Counted from the first letter of the stretch, positions 10,154 to 22,485 are shown. The stretch is DNA of 64,000 nucleotides from Ophioceras dolichostomum (GCA_003049485.1 PYST01000068.1:62001-126000), one strand, 5' to 3'. Program-made: numbers and translations. Notes: generated by a model not told the origin, from the letters alone.

Positions 10154-13100
10154 CGGACATCCTATCCTTGGTTACGACATCAGGGCGTACCGTAATCTCA
10201 CAGTCGTAAGACCCGCCAACTGATCACCCGCGCTGAGAGTCAAGAAGACGAGACGAAGTAGCAGTGGAGAGAAGCCAGAGTTAGTCGCTAATCCCGCAGC
10301 AGGCCATGGTCGAAGATCTCAAGGAAGACTCAAAGAAGTGGCAAGAGGCGAAGATGAACGGGGCAACCTACAGTTACATCGATCCCGTGGTTAGAAGCGA
10401 CCAGAGGAGGTACGCAGCCCAGGCCGTCCATCAGCAGCCTCCTCTAGATTACCCCGATATCAAACTTCCGCGCTATGATCGTACCATAACCGACGTGTAC
10501 GCCGACGAGCTGTACAACCCGGACTTCGCGATCGGTGTCGGGGCTTCCACTCTCCCCCATACAAACGCGGCCGCCACCAGCTACTCCTCGAATCGACCCG
10601 CTACCGGTTCGAACGCCCCAGGTCTGGAGCCTTATGACCGGGAGTTCTACTCCACCAACCCCGGCAACGGATTCACAGACCCATCGCGCCCCTATCCCAG
10701 GTCTGCCGAGCCTCGACACAACGTCGGCTCGTCGGCTGGTCGTCCCCAAGGACCGGCGGCTCCAGATGGAATGACTTACGACTCTGGGCATCTCCCCCCA
10801 CTACACGGATGGTATGGGGCAAAGGTCGAAGAACGGGCATCCACGGGAGGCTCGGTTCAGAACCGTGGACGCCAAGGAAATCCCGCACCCCGAGCTGGCC
10901 AAGAAGCATCACAGGAAGGATATTCCTATTACTACCCCGACGACCTATCTGCCAACCGTCGGACAGGTTACCAGAGTGCTCCTCAGCCTACTACTACTAC
11001 TAGTCATGGGCGCCAGCCTTCCACGCATCACTGGCAGGCCCTTCCCTCGCATCGCTCTGACGCTGAAATCCCACCTCCTCCGCTGCCTCCGCCGAGATAC
11101 GTTCCTATCATGATTCCTCTCAGCTCCAAACACCCCGACCCCTTGCCCGGGCCGGACAGCCCTTCCATGTCCGACGCCGCTCCCACTCCTCGCTACAACA
11201 CGCCTGCTCCAGAAGTCGACTCGATAGGCGCTGCCGACGAAGGCTACGCCTCAGCCAATCTTTGGCCTCGTCCCTCTGCCACCCCACCTCTGAGATCTGC
11301 AGCACGTTCGCCCGAACGGTCTGTGGATGCGCATGAGTTACTGGCGGATGAACTTGAAAAATTAAGGCATGCATGGCAGGAGGGGGAGAGGCAGAAGCAG
11401 ACACCACAAGGCGACAAACCCAATCCGACACTCGGGTCTGACGCCATGGTAGCCGGCCAAAGTCACTTGGACCCCACTGCACTCGAGAGTCTGAAACAGC
11501 ATGCATATCAGTCTGGTCAACAGGATGGGCGGCGTGATGAATGCCAAGCAGTGTCTGTGAATGGCCAAAGCCTTTCCGACGGCAGGGAATCTGGCCTCAC
11601 ACACGAGATACTCGAGCATCGCGCCGCTGCTCTAATCGCGCGTGCGCGTCCAGACTTGCCAACTGCGGAGGACGAGGACGAGGACCGGGGTGGGCAGCCT
11701 CCAGCAACTTTGACCGACCGAAGCTACTCGGACCACTTGAGTCGGTTCGTATCAGACTCTGGTTATGCATCCATGGCCCACGGCGCAGCCCTCAAGGAAT
11801 CCGCTTCTCATACCGACCCCGACGCGATGGATGTGGACAAAGACGAAACCGCCACCATATACGACGACGAGGGCAGCCTTGCCGACAAGGATGTGAGCCA
11901 GTACATCTCAGAGCTTGCAGACAACATCTTCCGCAAGATACCTACCGACAAGCTCGACGAGGTCACCGTCAGGCGCATCGTCGACTCTCTGCCGCAGCTT
12001 CTGAGGGTTTTTGCCCTCCGCATCGGGCTAAGCCAGGACAGCCGGGAACGCCAAAAGATGAGCCGGGACGTCATGTTCTTCGTCCACAAGCATCGACACC
12101 TGGTCGCGAACGCCCTCGCAGAAAACTACGTTCATCTCGTCGACGCGAGCGACGAAGCCCCGAACCGAGACCCCGTCGACAAAGCCGCCGTGCAGGCGAG
12201 GATCAGGGCTTGGCTAGAGGGAGTTGGCTCCCTTCCTGCTCCCAACGGACCGCCGGTGCGGCCGACTCAGGAGGATGAGGGCGGGGACGACTGGGAGGAC
12301 GAGGGAGAGCCGATGGATGTACCGGTCGGTGACTATCGACAGCTTATCTTCCGGTCAAGTGCCTACCAGATGCTGCTCAGGGACCTTCTTCGGGACTCGA
12401 CTTTACACTACGACGAGGACTTTGACTGCATGGCATACATTCGGACCCAAATTCTAGACGCGGTTCCAGGGTCAACAGCCAACCGGGTGAGCCGGTACCA
12501 CACTCCGACGTCCCATGTCGTCCGTCTGATGCTTGACTGGAGCCCCGAGGATTTCTGCACGGCACAACGGTGGAATTTGAAGAGCAACCTCCTCCGCGCC
12601 GTGACCATAACAGGCTCTGCCACCAATGCGCTAGCGCAGACCCCAGAGCAGTATCTCGGTACGGTCTGGCCGTCCTTGGGACCAACCGTCCTTCGTGCAA
12701 TGCGGATGCTGAGCGAGGTCAAGGCGCCAACGTTCGGTATGTTGTCTTTTCGCCTTCCATCTCTCTCCCACGATCACGGGGCATATCAGACACACGCGTT
12801 GTAACAAGAAGGAAGAGTCAACTACAAAACTGCTAACCTACGACACAATATTATAGCCAAGCTCCCAGACGGCACAGTTCTTGACCTCGACCACAGGGCC
12901 GGTTCCGAACAAATACACGCCATTGTAACGGGCCTGATCGACACCGTCATCGCCGTCGCCCAGCAGCTCAGCTGGCTAGCCGCAGCCCTCCGCTTTCCCG
13001 TCGATGCGAAGATCGCACTCTGCCGACCTGTGTTCAAGCGCATTGAATCAACGACTCCGACCCTCTCTGTCTCGTTCGAGAGCGACGACGCCGATGCGTC

Positions 13101-13536
13101 GTCCTTCGGCAGGAAGGTACCCTGGACGACAGAGGTGTGCCCCGGACATTGCTGGTTCGGGCTGTTCCGCCAGGCCACGATCGTCAGGGGCTACCCCATC
13201 CCTCACACGCCAACCGGCATGGGGCTGGAGCTACCACTTAGCCTAGCTGCCGAGTTGGTCGCGGCCAGGGGCATCACGGAATTTGGCGGCAAGCTGTTTC
13301 TGAAGGGGTTCTCGGCCATGTTAATTCCGACGAAACACACCGAGGAGGTTGTGGCGTGGCACCTGTTGCACACAAGGGACGGGAGCAGGATTTCGTACCT
13401 GGACTCAACTCTGGACCACATCGATATATCGCTGCAGGAGCTAGAGAAGAAGAGACATGTGGTTGGGTGGTGCACGGCTGTGAAGTGCAATGTCGGTAAG
13501 CAAGACCTACATACAAACACGCATACACCTGAACAT

Positions 13537-13600
<64 letters not shown>

Positions 13601-15170
13601 NNNNNNNNNNNNNNNNNNNNNNNNNNNNNNNNNNNNNNNNNNNNNNNNNNNNNNNNNNNNNNNNNNNAGAGAGAGAGAGAGAGAGAGAGAACCTTACCGA
13701 GCCAGCATCTTACTAACCGCAATCTCAACAACAGGCAAGGTCTCCGCAAACTACACCATAACCCGCTCCATGCTCCCCCCAACCCGTCCAGGCGCCCTGC
13801 TCGAAGACGGTGTCATCTCGACTTCGACGTTCCGGATATCGGACAACGCGCCTCACTACTCCCTCGGCCTACGTGAGCGACCTTCCCACATCTCCCGCGA
13901 GGGCTATCAGAAATCCCTGCGCTGGATCTCCGCGAAGTACTTCGTCTTCTGGGACGAGGACACCAAGCGTGGCTGGCTCCTGAGCGGCACCGCCGCGCTC
14001 CTGCACCTCGTGCTAGGGAGCATCCACCACAACCAAATGGATCGATTCAAGGGGGAGTTCAAGTTCGAAGTAGAGCACTTCGAGAGCTTTTGCTCCTCGG
14101 AAGAGGGAGAAGAGGACGGGGATGCGGTGGATGTGCTGATGGATAAGGGGAACAGGAGGATGAAGCTGTTCAAGAACGACGATGAAGAGGACAAGGGAAA
14201 GGGTGCGGAGGTCGAGAAAGAAAGCGAAGTTGGTAGATGGTTCACGTTCCAAGACCGCGTGGAAGAGCTCTTCAGCGTGCTCGAGCGGATGAGCGATTTC
14301 CAAACTGGTGCGCAGATACGCCGCAAGCGGCACGACAGACCCGGCTGGCCGAGGAGTCACCTGGAAGGGTGGGACTTCGCAGACGTCGCTGTCGCGAACG
14401 ACCCGGTATACCCTCGCGTGGCGACGCTGCCTGCTCAGGGGCGTGCATGGGTGGATTTTGTCAGGGGCTTGTCCGCCGTGACGCTCTTCGGGCGGGGATT
14501 CGGTGAGCTACTGGGGCCGATCGCGAAGGGGAACGGCAGCTTCGCCGCGAGGAGGCGGCCAGGGGGGGCCCTGCCAGCGTGGGATGCCGTGCCGTGCCGG
14601 AGGTACCTCCTTGCCTGCGCGGTGAGGGACCTGGATGAAATTTCGAAGAAGCATGGCGGCGTTATGGGAAAGCACGTGTTGCTCAGCGATGAGGTGGTGT
14701 GGGACGCGGGCAGGGTTGAAGCGTTCCAGGTCAGGGGCAGGACTGGTGGTCGCACAAACCCGGACGCGCAGCCACAGCCGCCCGCAGAACCGGTGCAGGT
14801 CCTGTTCCCGCGCGACGCAGAGGGTCTCTCTCCTGCCGGCAAGAGAGGGAGAGGTTTCCGCTCACCGCTGAGGTTCGCGCGAGGGGCGGTGGTATTTGGG
14901 CAGAACAAGGACGTGCACTGGCAGTGGGGGGATGAGGGAGATCCGGTCGAGGGAGACCCGCCGCCCATGGAACAGACGCAGGACGGCGAGGATGAGGACG
15001 TGTCCGAGGAGGAGGATGGGCTGTCACCGTTTTCTGGATCTTCGACGGCGTTCCACGACAGCGGCCTGGGCTCGAGCCTGGGGAGCGCGTCGAAGGCGGG
15101 ATCAGGGACTGGGTCCGCGTCGGGACCCAGGTCGGATGGAAGTGATGAGCCTAAGTTTTGGTCTCGATAA
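9818..15170 (+). CDS. Large multi-domain protein of a widespread fungal family, function unknown
   Basis: Five exons, 9818-9955, 10152-10205, 10300-12736, 12857-13495 and 13735-15170, give 1567 residues with every phase matching. Residues 1 to about 75 form a conserved module recurring at the N-terminus of many Sordariomycete proteins, with features such as REVIQADICRYLG and GYDIRAYRNLT. A long disordered, Pro/Ser/Tyr-rich region follows to about residue 570. The rest resembles a very common Pezizomycotina family of unknown role; its hallmarks are an ITGSATNALAQTPEQYLGTVWPS-like block (shown with gaps in the family), GHCWFGLFR, IVRGYPIP, GISYLDST-like and LEGWDFADVA. The C-terminal tail is acidic and Ser-rich. 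No catalytic motif, signal peptide or membrane span is evident. Introns 1 and 4 contain long simple repeats and the only assembly gaps in the window. The family is expanded in fungi rich in NLR and incompatibility genes, which is background, not proof of such a role. Confidence 0.78.
10077..10149 (+). repeat. Poly-T tract with one N, abutting a splice acceptor
   Basis: About 72 thymines, broken by one N at 10117, run directly into the AG acceptor of intron 1 of the gene at 9818. A CTAACT branch-type motif lies just upstream near 10053. The true length is uncertain because homopolymers are hard to sequence. Confidence 0.85.
13536..13690 (+). repeat. CA then GA dinucleotide repeat interrupted by a 67-N assembly gap
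   Basis: A short CA tract passes into a GA tract of about 50 bases. Ns fill 13601-13667, and GA resumes to 13690. All of it lies in intron 4 (13496-13734) of the large gene. Because the joint on both sides keeps frame, the gap should not affect the protein. Confidence 0.95.
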
Positions 15171-15806
15171 TTACCTAGACAGCCTATGCGGACCGAAAGA
15201 ATTAAATACAGTCTACTGGAGCGAGGCTTGTTACAATGGTATTCGGTTGAGATGCATGTCATCTTGTGACATCCTCCACACTGAATTCCAAAAGACAGCA
15301 GGCCGTGAGGTGATCACTAACAGCGGGATCCCTTCTGCGACCTGGTGACTCGTGAGACTGAGGTGACAATCCTAGCGACGTCGTCAATTTATGGTTGAAG
15401 AATTGAGATGCAATTTAAGCTTAGTTGCAACTTATACATCAACGATACGTAGACGCGGGGAAGTCCGGCAGGTTCACCCTTACTAGGAGGTCATGGCGGA
15501 GGGAACCATGGGTGTCTTTTGGAAACCACAGGGGGTCAGTTACCCTCCCAGCCAAGAAGCTGACTGTGCCTCAACTTTTCTCATTACCATATATGCCTCA
15601 TCTGCCAAGGCAGGCCTGATGGGAGGCGTTTAATAGAGAGGTTCTGGTCTGCGATTAATTAGTGGTTTAATTTAGAAGTGTGTTTATAATCTTTCTATTG
15701 TTCTGTCGCCCAAGTTATTGTATCTGAGTCATATCTGAGTCCTTCCGCTCCTCTTTTGCACACGCATAGAGTGAACCACGTTTTAACTGGCTTGTCTTGT
15801 CTCTCC
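15171..15806. other. Convergent intergenic spacer
   Basis: AT-richer spacer between the large gene and the polygalacturonase, with several TTTAAT/TAATTA runs near 15650-15690. It is probably made of the two 3' untranslated regions. No gene seen. Confidence 0.5.
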
Positions 15807-17317
15807 CTAACCCTGCCCCGTATCCCGACCGCCGTCCGACTCAGCAGTGCAGTTCAGCTGGAGCAGCGTGTTGTTGAGGTTGACGCACTCCCAGCTGGGA
15901 GGGTTCCCGCTCGGGACCGTGATGTTGACGTTTTCGACTCGGATGTTGCGGCAGCGCTGCGGGGAGAAAAGCGACAAGGGCAATTTTAGTATGGAGCAAA
16001 CATGAAGGTGGGAGGTCACAATACGGGCTGTGAACTCACGTCAGGGGCGCTGCACACGAGTGTGCCTGCCTGGGGATCTAGCTTGGCCGAGGCGGTTCCC
16101 CATACGTTCTTGATCATGATGTCCTCGATGGTAAGGTTTGCCTACGTGGAGGCTTCCGTCAGCATATGGCGAGTCCTATGGTCGGTCGACTGAAGACGGC
16201 CACTTACTGGATACTCCTTGCACAGCGTCTTGTTGTCGTTGCCGTAACATTGGGTGAGAGTAATGACCCTGTCGATGTTGGAACTGTGGAACCCATCGTA
16301 AGTCACATTCTTCACATGCCCCAACCCGCCGCCGCCCTTGAGGTGAGTCTGGAAATCCGTGTACGTGCCCGGCCAGACCTTGATCCTGGCGCCGTCGCTT
16401 GCGTTCGCCATCGTGATGTTGTACACGTAGAGGTTCTCCACGATGTCGGTCTCGCCCTTATACTGGCCCAGCGACCCGACGCTGATGCCGTGCGAGCCGG
16501 TGCAGTTCAGGTTCTGCACGACGATGTTGGTGCTGTTGGGCTTGAACGAGACGCAGTCGTCCGTGTTGACGACGACCGAGTCCTGGATCACGACCCTGTC
16601 GGAGCGGTACGTGTCCCAGCCGTCCGAGTTGGCGATCTGGACGCCGCCGGTCGACGCCGCCACGAGGTTCATGTTGCTGATTAGCACGTCTGTGCTGTTG
16701 GCGATGATGTTGAACCAGTGCGGTGGGTTGCGCATGCGCAGGTTTGACATGGTTAGGCCCTTTGCGCCGTCCAGAGACAGGAGCATGGGTCGGAAGAGGG
16801 CGCTGTTTTTGGCCACCTCGGCCCAGTAGGCTTGCCCGTGGCCGTCGATCACGGACCCTTTCGGCTTGGAGAGGTCGCCGTAGATGTTGATGTCCCTGCC
16901 GCCGATCTTCCAGAACACGGACTGGTTCTGGAACGTGTATTTGAAGCTGTTGGCGTCCCAGTAGTAGACGTTGCTGTCGTCGAAGTGCACTGCTCCGGTG
17001 ATGACGATGTCCATCGATTTCAGGAATGTGAGGTCAAGAGGCGATGCGATGAGGTACTCCTTGTCCAGCACCACGGTGCCGCCGTTGTTGCACTTCTGGA
17101 AGGCGTCCAGGATCTTCTTCGCGTCGTCTCGCTTCTGCGTGCAGCTGGAGGGCTTCACGAAGCAGTAACGGTCGTCTCGAGGGGGCGAGCGTGGCATGTC
17201 TTGCCCGGTGCCGTAAGGCGCAGGGACGATCACCGGCCGTGGCGGGATGCCCGCGGGCCGTCCCGCCAGTACGGCCGGGAGAAGCCCAAGCATAGTCGTG
17301 ACTGACTGGTACTTCAT
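15807..17317 (-). CDS. Exo-polygalacturonase, glycoside hydrolase family 28
   Basis: Three exons on the minus strand, 17317-16208, 16141-16040 and 15956-15807, join in phase to 453 residues. The ATG at 17317 begins a clear signal peptide of about 18 residues, so the enzyme is secreted. All four GH28 signatures are present: NSDGWD at residues 230-235, NTDDC with the catalytic pair D253/D254, GSHGIS with H276, and RIK at 311-313. GH28 enzymes hydrolyse alpha-1,4-galacturonan by inversion. The long insert-containing N-terminal half, the GSHGISVGSLG pattern and the many NxS/T sites fit fungal exo-acting enzymes that release galacturonic acid from pectin ends, rather than the shorter endo type; exo action is therefore an inference. 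It is divergent from the xylanase at 19805. Confidence 0.92.
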
Positions 17318-19804
17318 ATCGGCGAACACTGGTATGGGAGGTTGCACGATCGCGGTTCAGTATTTTTCTCCCCCGGGATCAGAGGGACGAAGGGTGTCAC
17401 TCACTCGGACGGGTAGGAATAGATGCGCGGCAAAGTGAGAAAATAGTGCCGTCTGGCAAGATTTATGAGCTCTGTTTACTTATCACGTCCAGGGGTAGTT
17501 CCCCTTGCATAGGCCATGAGGTCTCGAATAGGTGGAAGATCTCTCTTGGTCCACCCTTATGCATCGGCGAAACTTTTTGCGGGAGATCTTCCCCAATACC
17601 CCAACATCCACAACCACCCTCGTTCGCTGAGCCCTCGTGCCATTTTGCGGACTTCGCTCCAGAGTTGGGGAAGCTTTAAGATTTGCGTGCGGGGACTCCA
17701 GATGCGGGGGAAGGGGGGACGCTGGGCGACAGGGCTTGATTACCGGCTGTGGGGGAATATCTTCCGTGACGATGGGCGGAATGCGTGGCTGGAAGCTCTC
17801 GCGGTCTCGTTATTTCGTTAGCAGTTCAACCGACCCGAAATCTCGCCGGATTTCTCTGTCATCTCGCTTTGCACATCAGTCCCAGCTCTGACTCAGCAAG
17901 GAGGCATCTGACTGACAGGCGGGGTTTCTATGAGCCAATACTGCCCGCCTATGTAGGTTGTTTTCTACCTGGATATTGCTTTGCCCGTAGTGCTCAATGG
18001 CTCCCTGGCTCACTGCCTGGCTATCGCCCCTGAGAGTGCCGGTCCAGGTATTCTTCTCTCAGCCAGATCAACCTAGCAATGATTCTCGATCTCATAACGA
18101 ATCTATGTTCCTCCGCAAAGGCTCCTTGAGTCAACCTCGGACGCGCGACGCGTTAGTAGCAGGCGCTGTGGTTTGTTGTGGCTCATTAGATACTGTCAGG
18201 CAGTCCTGCTGGGGGAAATCTTCTCTCAAGTTTGGGCTGAGTTACAGCTCATCACTCTATAGGACTATGACAACCCCTTTCCTAACAGTTACTGGTTGCT
18301 CATGCAAGAGGCTCTTTGGAACCGCAGAGACCGGGAGAACCCCGTTGCGCAGATGGCCCGGCTGCCATATACACCTAGCTGGTTCTTGGTCTCACAACAA
18401 GACAATAAACCTTGGTCACGGTTCCGTCTGGCTATTAAAGACAACAGCGGGCAGCAGCCTGGTGTCACTCCAGTATTGACATCGTAAGTCCTGTAACCGC
18501 CCCGAGCCGGTCGAATTCAGCCGGAATGGAAGCTTTCTAGGGGAAACGGAGGCAGACAGCCAGTAACTTCCTCATTCGGCCATTTCGAGAAGGGGGTCTG
18601 GAAAAGGTATGACAACCACACAGTAACCTTGAAGGGCCAAGCCCGTTTTAGCCTATCGAAAATCTGGAGAAGAAATTCTGGGGTAAAAGCCCCGACCGCG
18701 TGCGCAACTTTCCGCAGGACCGATGCCGTCTTCTCCCACACACACACACGCACGCGCCGGTCATTTAAGCGGCGGTAGATTGACCAGAACTGCCGCGTGG
18801 CAGCCGGCTTGGCATCCGGTACGACTTATGAGCTCACCGTGGCTCGGGACGACATCTACGAATTCCATCGTGATTCGAAGGATCGGTCGCCTTGAAAGTT
18901 TTCCGTTAGCCGCAGAAACATGGAAGAAGAAGTGCGAGGTCCAGATGAGGACCCAGATCGGAATTTAATGAGCTAGAGATAGACTAGAAATGACCTATGC
19001 CAAACTCAGGGAGTTATACTATGCAGCGCTGAAGTACTCGTATTCAGCAAATCGAAGGGGATACTGAAAGGGGGTAGATGTGCGTTGTGGGTCGAATTGG
19101 GTTGGTGGATGCACTATATCTGAGCTCAAGCTCCGGCCTAGTTCAAGGGTTTCCTGTTGGCCACGGTGGGCCGTAATGGACGCAATGGATGTGCCTTCAC
19201 AAAGTTGAACGAGCGCTCGGGTGACGGTTGAATAGGTAACCACTGCCAATCGAAGCTTCCGGATCCTCCTTGGCTAGGCGGGGGTCAATTTTCAGAACGA
19301 AGAGGCGAGCGAGCAGCCAAGATCATCAGTTGAGAGGCGGAGAGGTGATAATGGTGATGCTACTTTGGTCGGGAGGCGGATGAAACTCACAGTTCGCTGT
19401 TATACCCACCACGATCGTCATAGAGAGGTATCCCGGTACCACCAGCATCACCCGACGGACCATGATCCATACCACGGTCCACCCACCCCCTTTCAATGTG
19501 GGGTCCAGCAGGTGCACGCCGTCCCGAATCATGGAACTGCTCTAGACCTACCCGGACAGAATACAATTAATATCACACTCAAGAGGGGATGCCACGCCGA
19601 GTGGGTGCTTGCCTATGCTCGCAAGCTGGGTATAAAGGAGCCCGGAGCCCTTACTCTCTCAATATCGAAGGGAGCCTTCTTGGTCAGCAGCTTCTCCTTA
19701 TATCATCTGCCTGCTCGTTTCCCCGTGACAGTGTCAGGTGTCTTGCGAAAGCCAGTTGAGACTTCACGGATACCCACTGTCAAGCCTACGATCCCGTCAT
19801 CACT
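17318..19804. other. Shared 2.5-kb upstream region of the GH28 and GH11 genes
   Basis: No reading frame here is convincing. The region separates two divergently transcribed secreted cell-wall-degrading enzymes. A TTTAGCC heptamer (the reverse of GGCTAAA, like XlnR/Xyr1 sites) lies at 18647-18653, and a TATA box lies at 19631. A single such heptamer is weak evidence for XlnR control. Confidence 0.45.
19631..19636 (+). promoter_or_regulatory. TATA box of the GH11 xylanase gene
   Basis: GGGTATAAAGG lies 169 bases before the ATG at 19805, a distance consistent with a leader of roughly 130-140 bases. Confidence 0.55.
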
Positions 19805-20600
19805 ATGGTGTCCTTCACCTCGATCATCCTCGCCGCCTCAGCTGCGCTGGGCGCGGCGGCCCACCCGGCGCCCAACATCACAGAGATGAGGGAGATGTAC
19901 CTCCAGGCTCGGGGAGGTACACCCAGCGCCACCGGCACGCACGACGGCTTCTACTACTCGTGGTGGACGGATAACCAGGCCCAGGCCACGTACACGAACG
20001 GCCCAGGCGGCCAGTACACCATCACCTGGTCCGGCAATGGCAACCTCGTCGGCGGCAAGGGCTGGAACCCCGGTGGTCCCAAGTAAGTTCTCTCTCATGA
20101 TCCCACACCGTCACCACACATTTCGCGCATTACCGTCAGTGCCTCTCAACTACCAACATGCCATCCACTAACCCACCCACCTTTTGCCTACCAGGAAAAT
20201 CACCTACAAGGCCGACTACAAGCCAAACGGCAACAGCTACCTCGCGATCTACGGCTGGACCAAGAACCCGCTCGTCGAGTACTACGTCGTCGAGAACTTC
20301 GGCACCTACAACCCGTCCTCGCAGGCGTCCAAGAAGGGCACCATCACGGTCGATGGCGGCACGTACCAGATCGCGCAGAGCACGCGCACGAACCAGCCGT
20401 CGATCGAGGGCACGCGCACGTTCCAGCAGTACTGGTCCGTCCGCGACAACAAGCGGTCAAGCGGCACGGTGGACACGGGCGCGCACTTCGACGCCTGGGC
20501 CGCGAAGGGGATGAGGCTGGGGAGCCATGATTACATGATCGTTGCGACGGAGGGGTATTTTAGCAGTGGGTCTAGCACTGTTACTGTTAGTGCGGACTAG
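19805..20600 (+). CDS. Endo-1,4-beta-xylanase, glycoside hydrolase family 11
   Basis: Two exons, 19805-20082 and 20195-20600, split a lysine codon and give 227 residues, the usual size of a fungal GH11 enzyme without a carbohydrate-binding module. Residues 1-19 are a signal peptide and are followed by a short propeptide-like stretch. The beta-jelly-roll signatures are clear: YYSWWTD near residue 50, NPLVEYYVVE with nucleophile Glu121, and ATEGYFSSG with acid/base Glu212. The enzyme cleaves internal beta-1,4-xylosyl bonds in plant xylan with retention of configuration and acts outside the cell. The residue before the acid/base loop does not let me set the pH class. Its neighbour across the upstream region is the exo-polygalacturonase, so both probably serve plant cell-wall breakdown. 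Confidence 0.96.
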
Positions 20601-21133
20601 GAACTTGAAGGTTTGTGCTGGTAGTAGCTAGGTAGGGAAGATGGGCTGTCTGGTGAGAGGGGAGAAGAACGAAGCAAAAAACAGATGGTCAGGGGGTGGA
20701 TGGAAGTAGAGGAGGACGTTTATGGTGGGATGGTGATATGGTAGTTGGGGATGGGATCGTGGGTGACTTCTTATTGTACATATTTTACCCGGTATATTAC
20801 CCGCCTAAGCGCGGTCGACGGCTGCAGTCCGTCCTATAAGCTCTTCTTGGAATCCAAGGTAGCTTCCCTAGTAAGTAGCTCGGTGGAACAATCAACTTTG
20901 TTGCCGTCAACTCGATGCCGACTGTGGTTTACCGTCTAAGCACGTGTGATCCGTTTGTCACTAGCAGATTTATCTCGTTGTGGTTCTATGCTGGGATGCC
21001 GCCATAACATGAGACGGTCTTGTGCGTTAAGTACTTCTAGCCTACGACGGGGCCTTGGTCAGGGTCCTCCTCCTCTGTCCCATCTCGCGGCTTGTTACCC
21101 GCAGCCCTCGGTTCTAGCCCCCATCCTAACTTA
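20601..21133. other. Convergent intergenic spacer
   Basis: Lies between the 3' ends of the xylanase and the next minus-strand gene. It holds no frame I can support. Confidence 0.5.
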
Positions 21134-22485
21134 TCAGCTGACCATAACCCAGCCCTCATCCTCGATGGCCTGCTCGGAGGAGCGAATACTAGTGCTGAGT
21201 ACGACCTTGCCGTCGTTACCTGTCGAGAGCGCGCTCGTTAGGATCATCTTCCTCATCACTCACATCACGAGTTGCTCTTGGAAAGCTTACCATAGTCTGC
21301 CTCGATAACACCGCTACCGACGAGCCCGATGACTGCTGTTATTGCACAGAAGCGGCAAGAGCACATCAGTAGCTGCACACTAACTTCCACATTATCTTCG
21401 CAGCCCTGCCCATCTCAGGGGTAAGGGGGATAGATGGGATGCGTGGCCGCTTACCAAAGTCCCGAGTAATCTCGCTCACTGTGGTAAACCCTTCCTTCGC
21501 CGATACTTGCTTTGAAGGCGGCGTCAGAGCCCCCAGGTCTTCATGCCGCCTCCCTGGTCCCCTCGAACCAGCTCCAGCCACCGAGGTGCCTTCCCACTCC
21601 TTCTCGCGGATCAACCCTGTCGTAGTTCGCGTAGGACCCGGGCTTGTCAGTATGTGTCTGGGCTGTGGGAAATGAGAAGAAAGAGTAGTAAGGGGCGACG
21701 CCGACCACGCCCATGTTTTGGGTCTCCAAGTGAGGAGTTTTAGTAGGAGAGTGAAGGCCGGTGTTATCAACATACTCTTGGCATAGGAGATGGCTGATCG
21801 AAAGAACCGCCGCTCGGCTGCGCTCGTCGACTGCGAAGTAGGGCAAGTAGCAGGGTTTGCCTTCTGGAGCACCGCTAAGAGCTCTCCGTGCGCTACTCCG
21901 GTCTCCAGCGCGGCGTCGACGGCAGATCGAGCTTTGGTGTCGATTTTGAGAATGTTCGCGTCGTCGTAGACGTCGCCTGGGAGCTTGTCGAGTTCTGATG
22001 AGTAAGTGAATGTTTGCGAGATCAGTTGTTAGCTTGCGCGACACCCTTCCCGTCTGGGGCGGATGGTAGATGGGACCTGAACTTACCGGTGGGATAGGCG
22101 ACCAGCTGCCAGGCCTTCAGCCTCTCCTTAGGAGCCGACAACTTGAGCTGGTTGGAGGACGGGAGACCTTCGATAATTACCATGATACATGTTAGATTCA
22201 GAGGCGCAGCGCGTGATAGATCGGTCTACATATGGAAGAGGATGGGAGGAATCGATACGTACCTTCCGAGGTCGCTGGTTGTTGTTTGGATGGGGGATCG
22301 ACCCGCGTCTTCGGCCGGAATGACTCTGCAGTAGCACGAGGATAGCCACTCGAGGCAAAGCCGGCCGTCTTCGACTCGGTGGGTTTAGGCAAGGCTTTCA
22401 AGTCATTTTGGCTTGTCTCCTGTTGAAGAGCCTTCAAGTTGCGCTCGGTAGGAGGCGGGAGGCTGGCGCCCTTGGTGGGCGGCAT
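21134..22485 (-). CDS. Conserved hypothetical protein with apparent paired frameshifts
   Basis: I reconstruct five exons on the minus strand: 22485-22263, 22167-22087, 21994-21455, 21332-21291 and 21219-21134. All joints have GT-AG ends and matching phases, giving 323 codons. The N-terminal exon is Pro/Thr/Lys-rich. Exons 2 and 3 encode a folded-looking start (KAWQLVAYPTG, then ELDKLPGDVYDDANILKID). The last two exons encode VIGLVGSGVIEADYG and NDGKVVLSTSIRSSEQAIEDEGW. Within exon 3, between about 21870 and 21550, the frame that keeps the gene open looks non-coding. The adjacent frame reads as protein instead (CYLPYFAVDE, MGVVGVAPYYSFFSFP, HLGGWSWFEG), with GC-rich third positions. Two compensating indels would explain this, from either assembly error or true mutation. 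I do not recognise the family and no signal peptide is visible. The joint between exons 3 and 4 is the least certain. Confidence 0.55.

Noticed and set aside
11541..12278. A 245-codon plus-strand frame
   Set aside because: Lies out of frame within the large gene; its Arg-rich translation is a shadow of the true frame.
18647..18653. A GGCTAAA-type XlnR/Xyr1 site
   Set aside because: One heptamer over 1.1 kb from the xylanase start is expected by chance and is not enough for a regulatory call.
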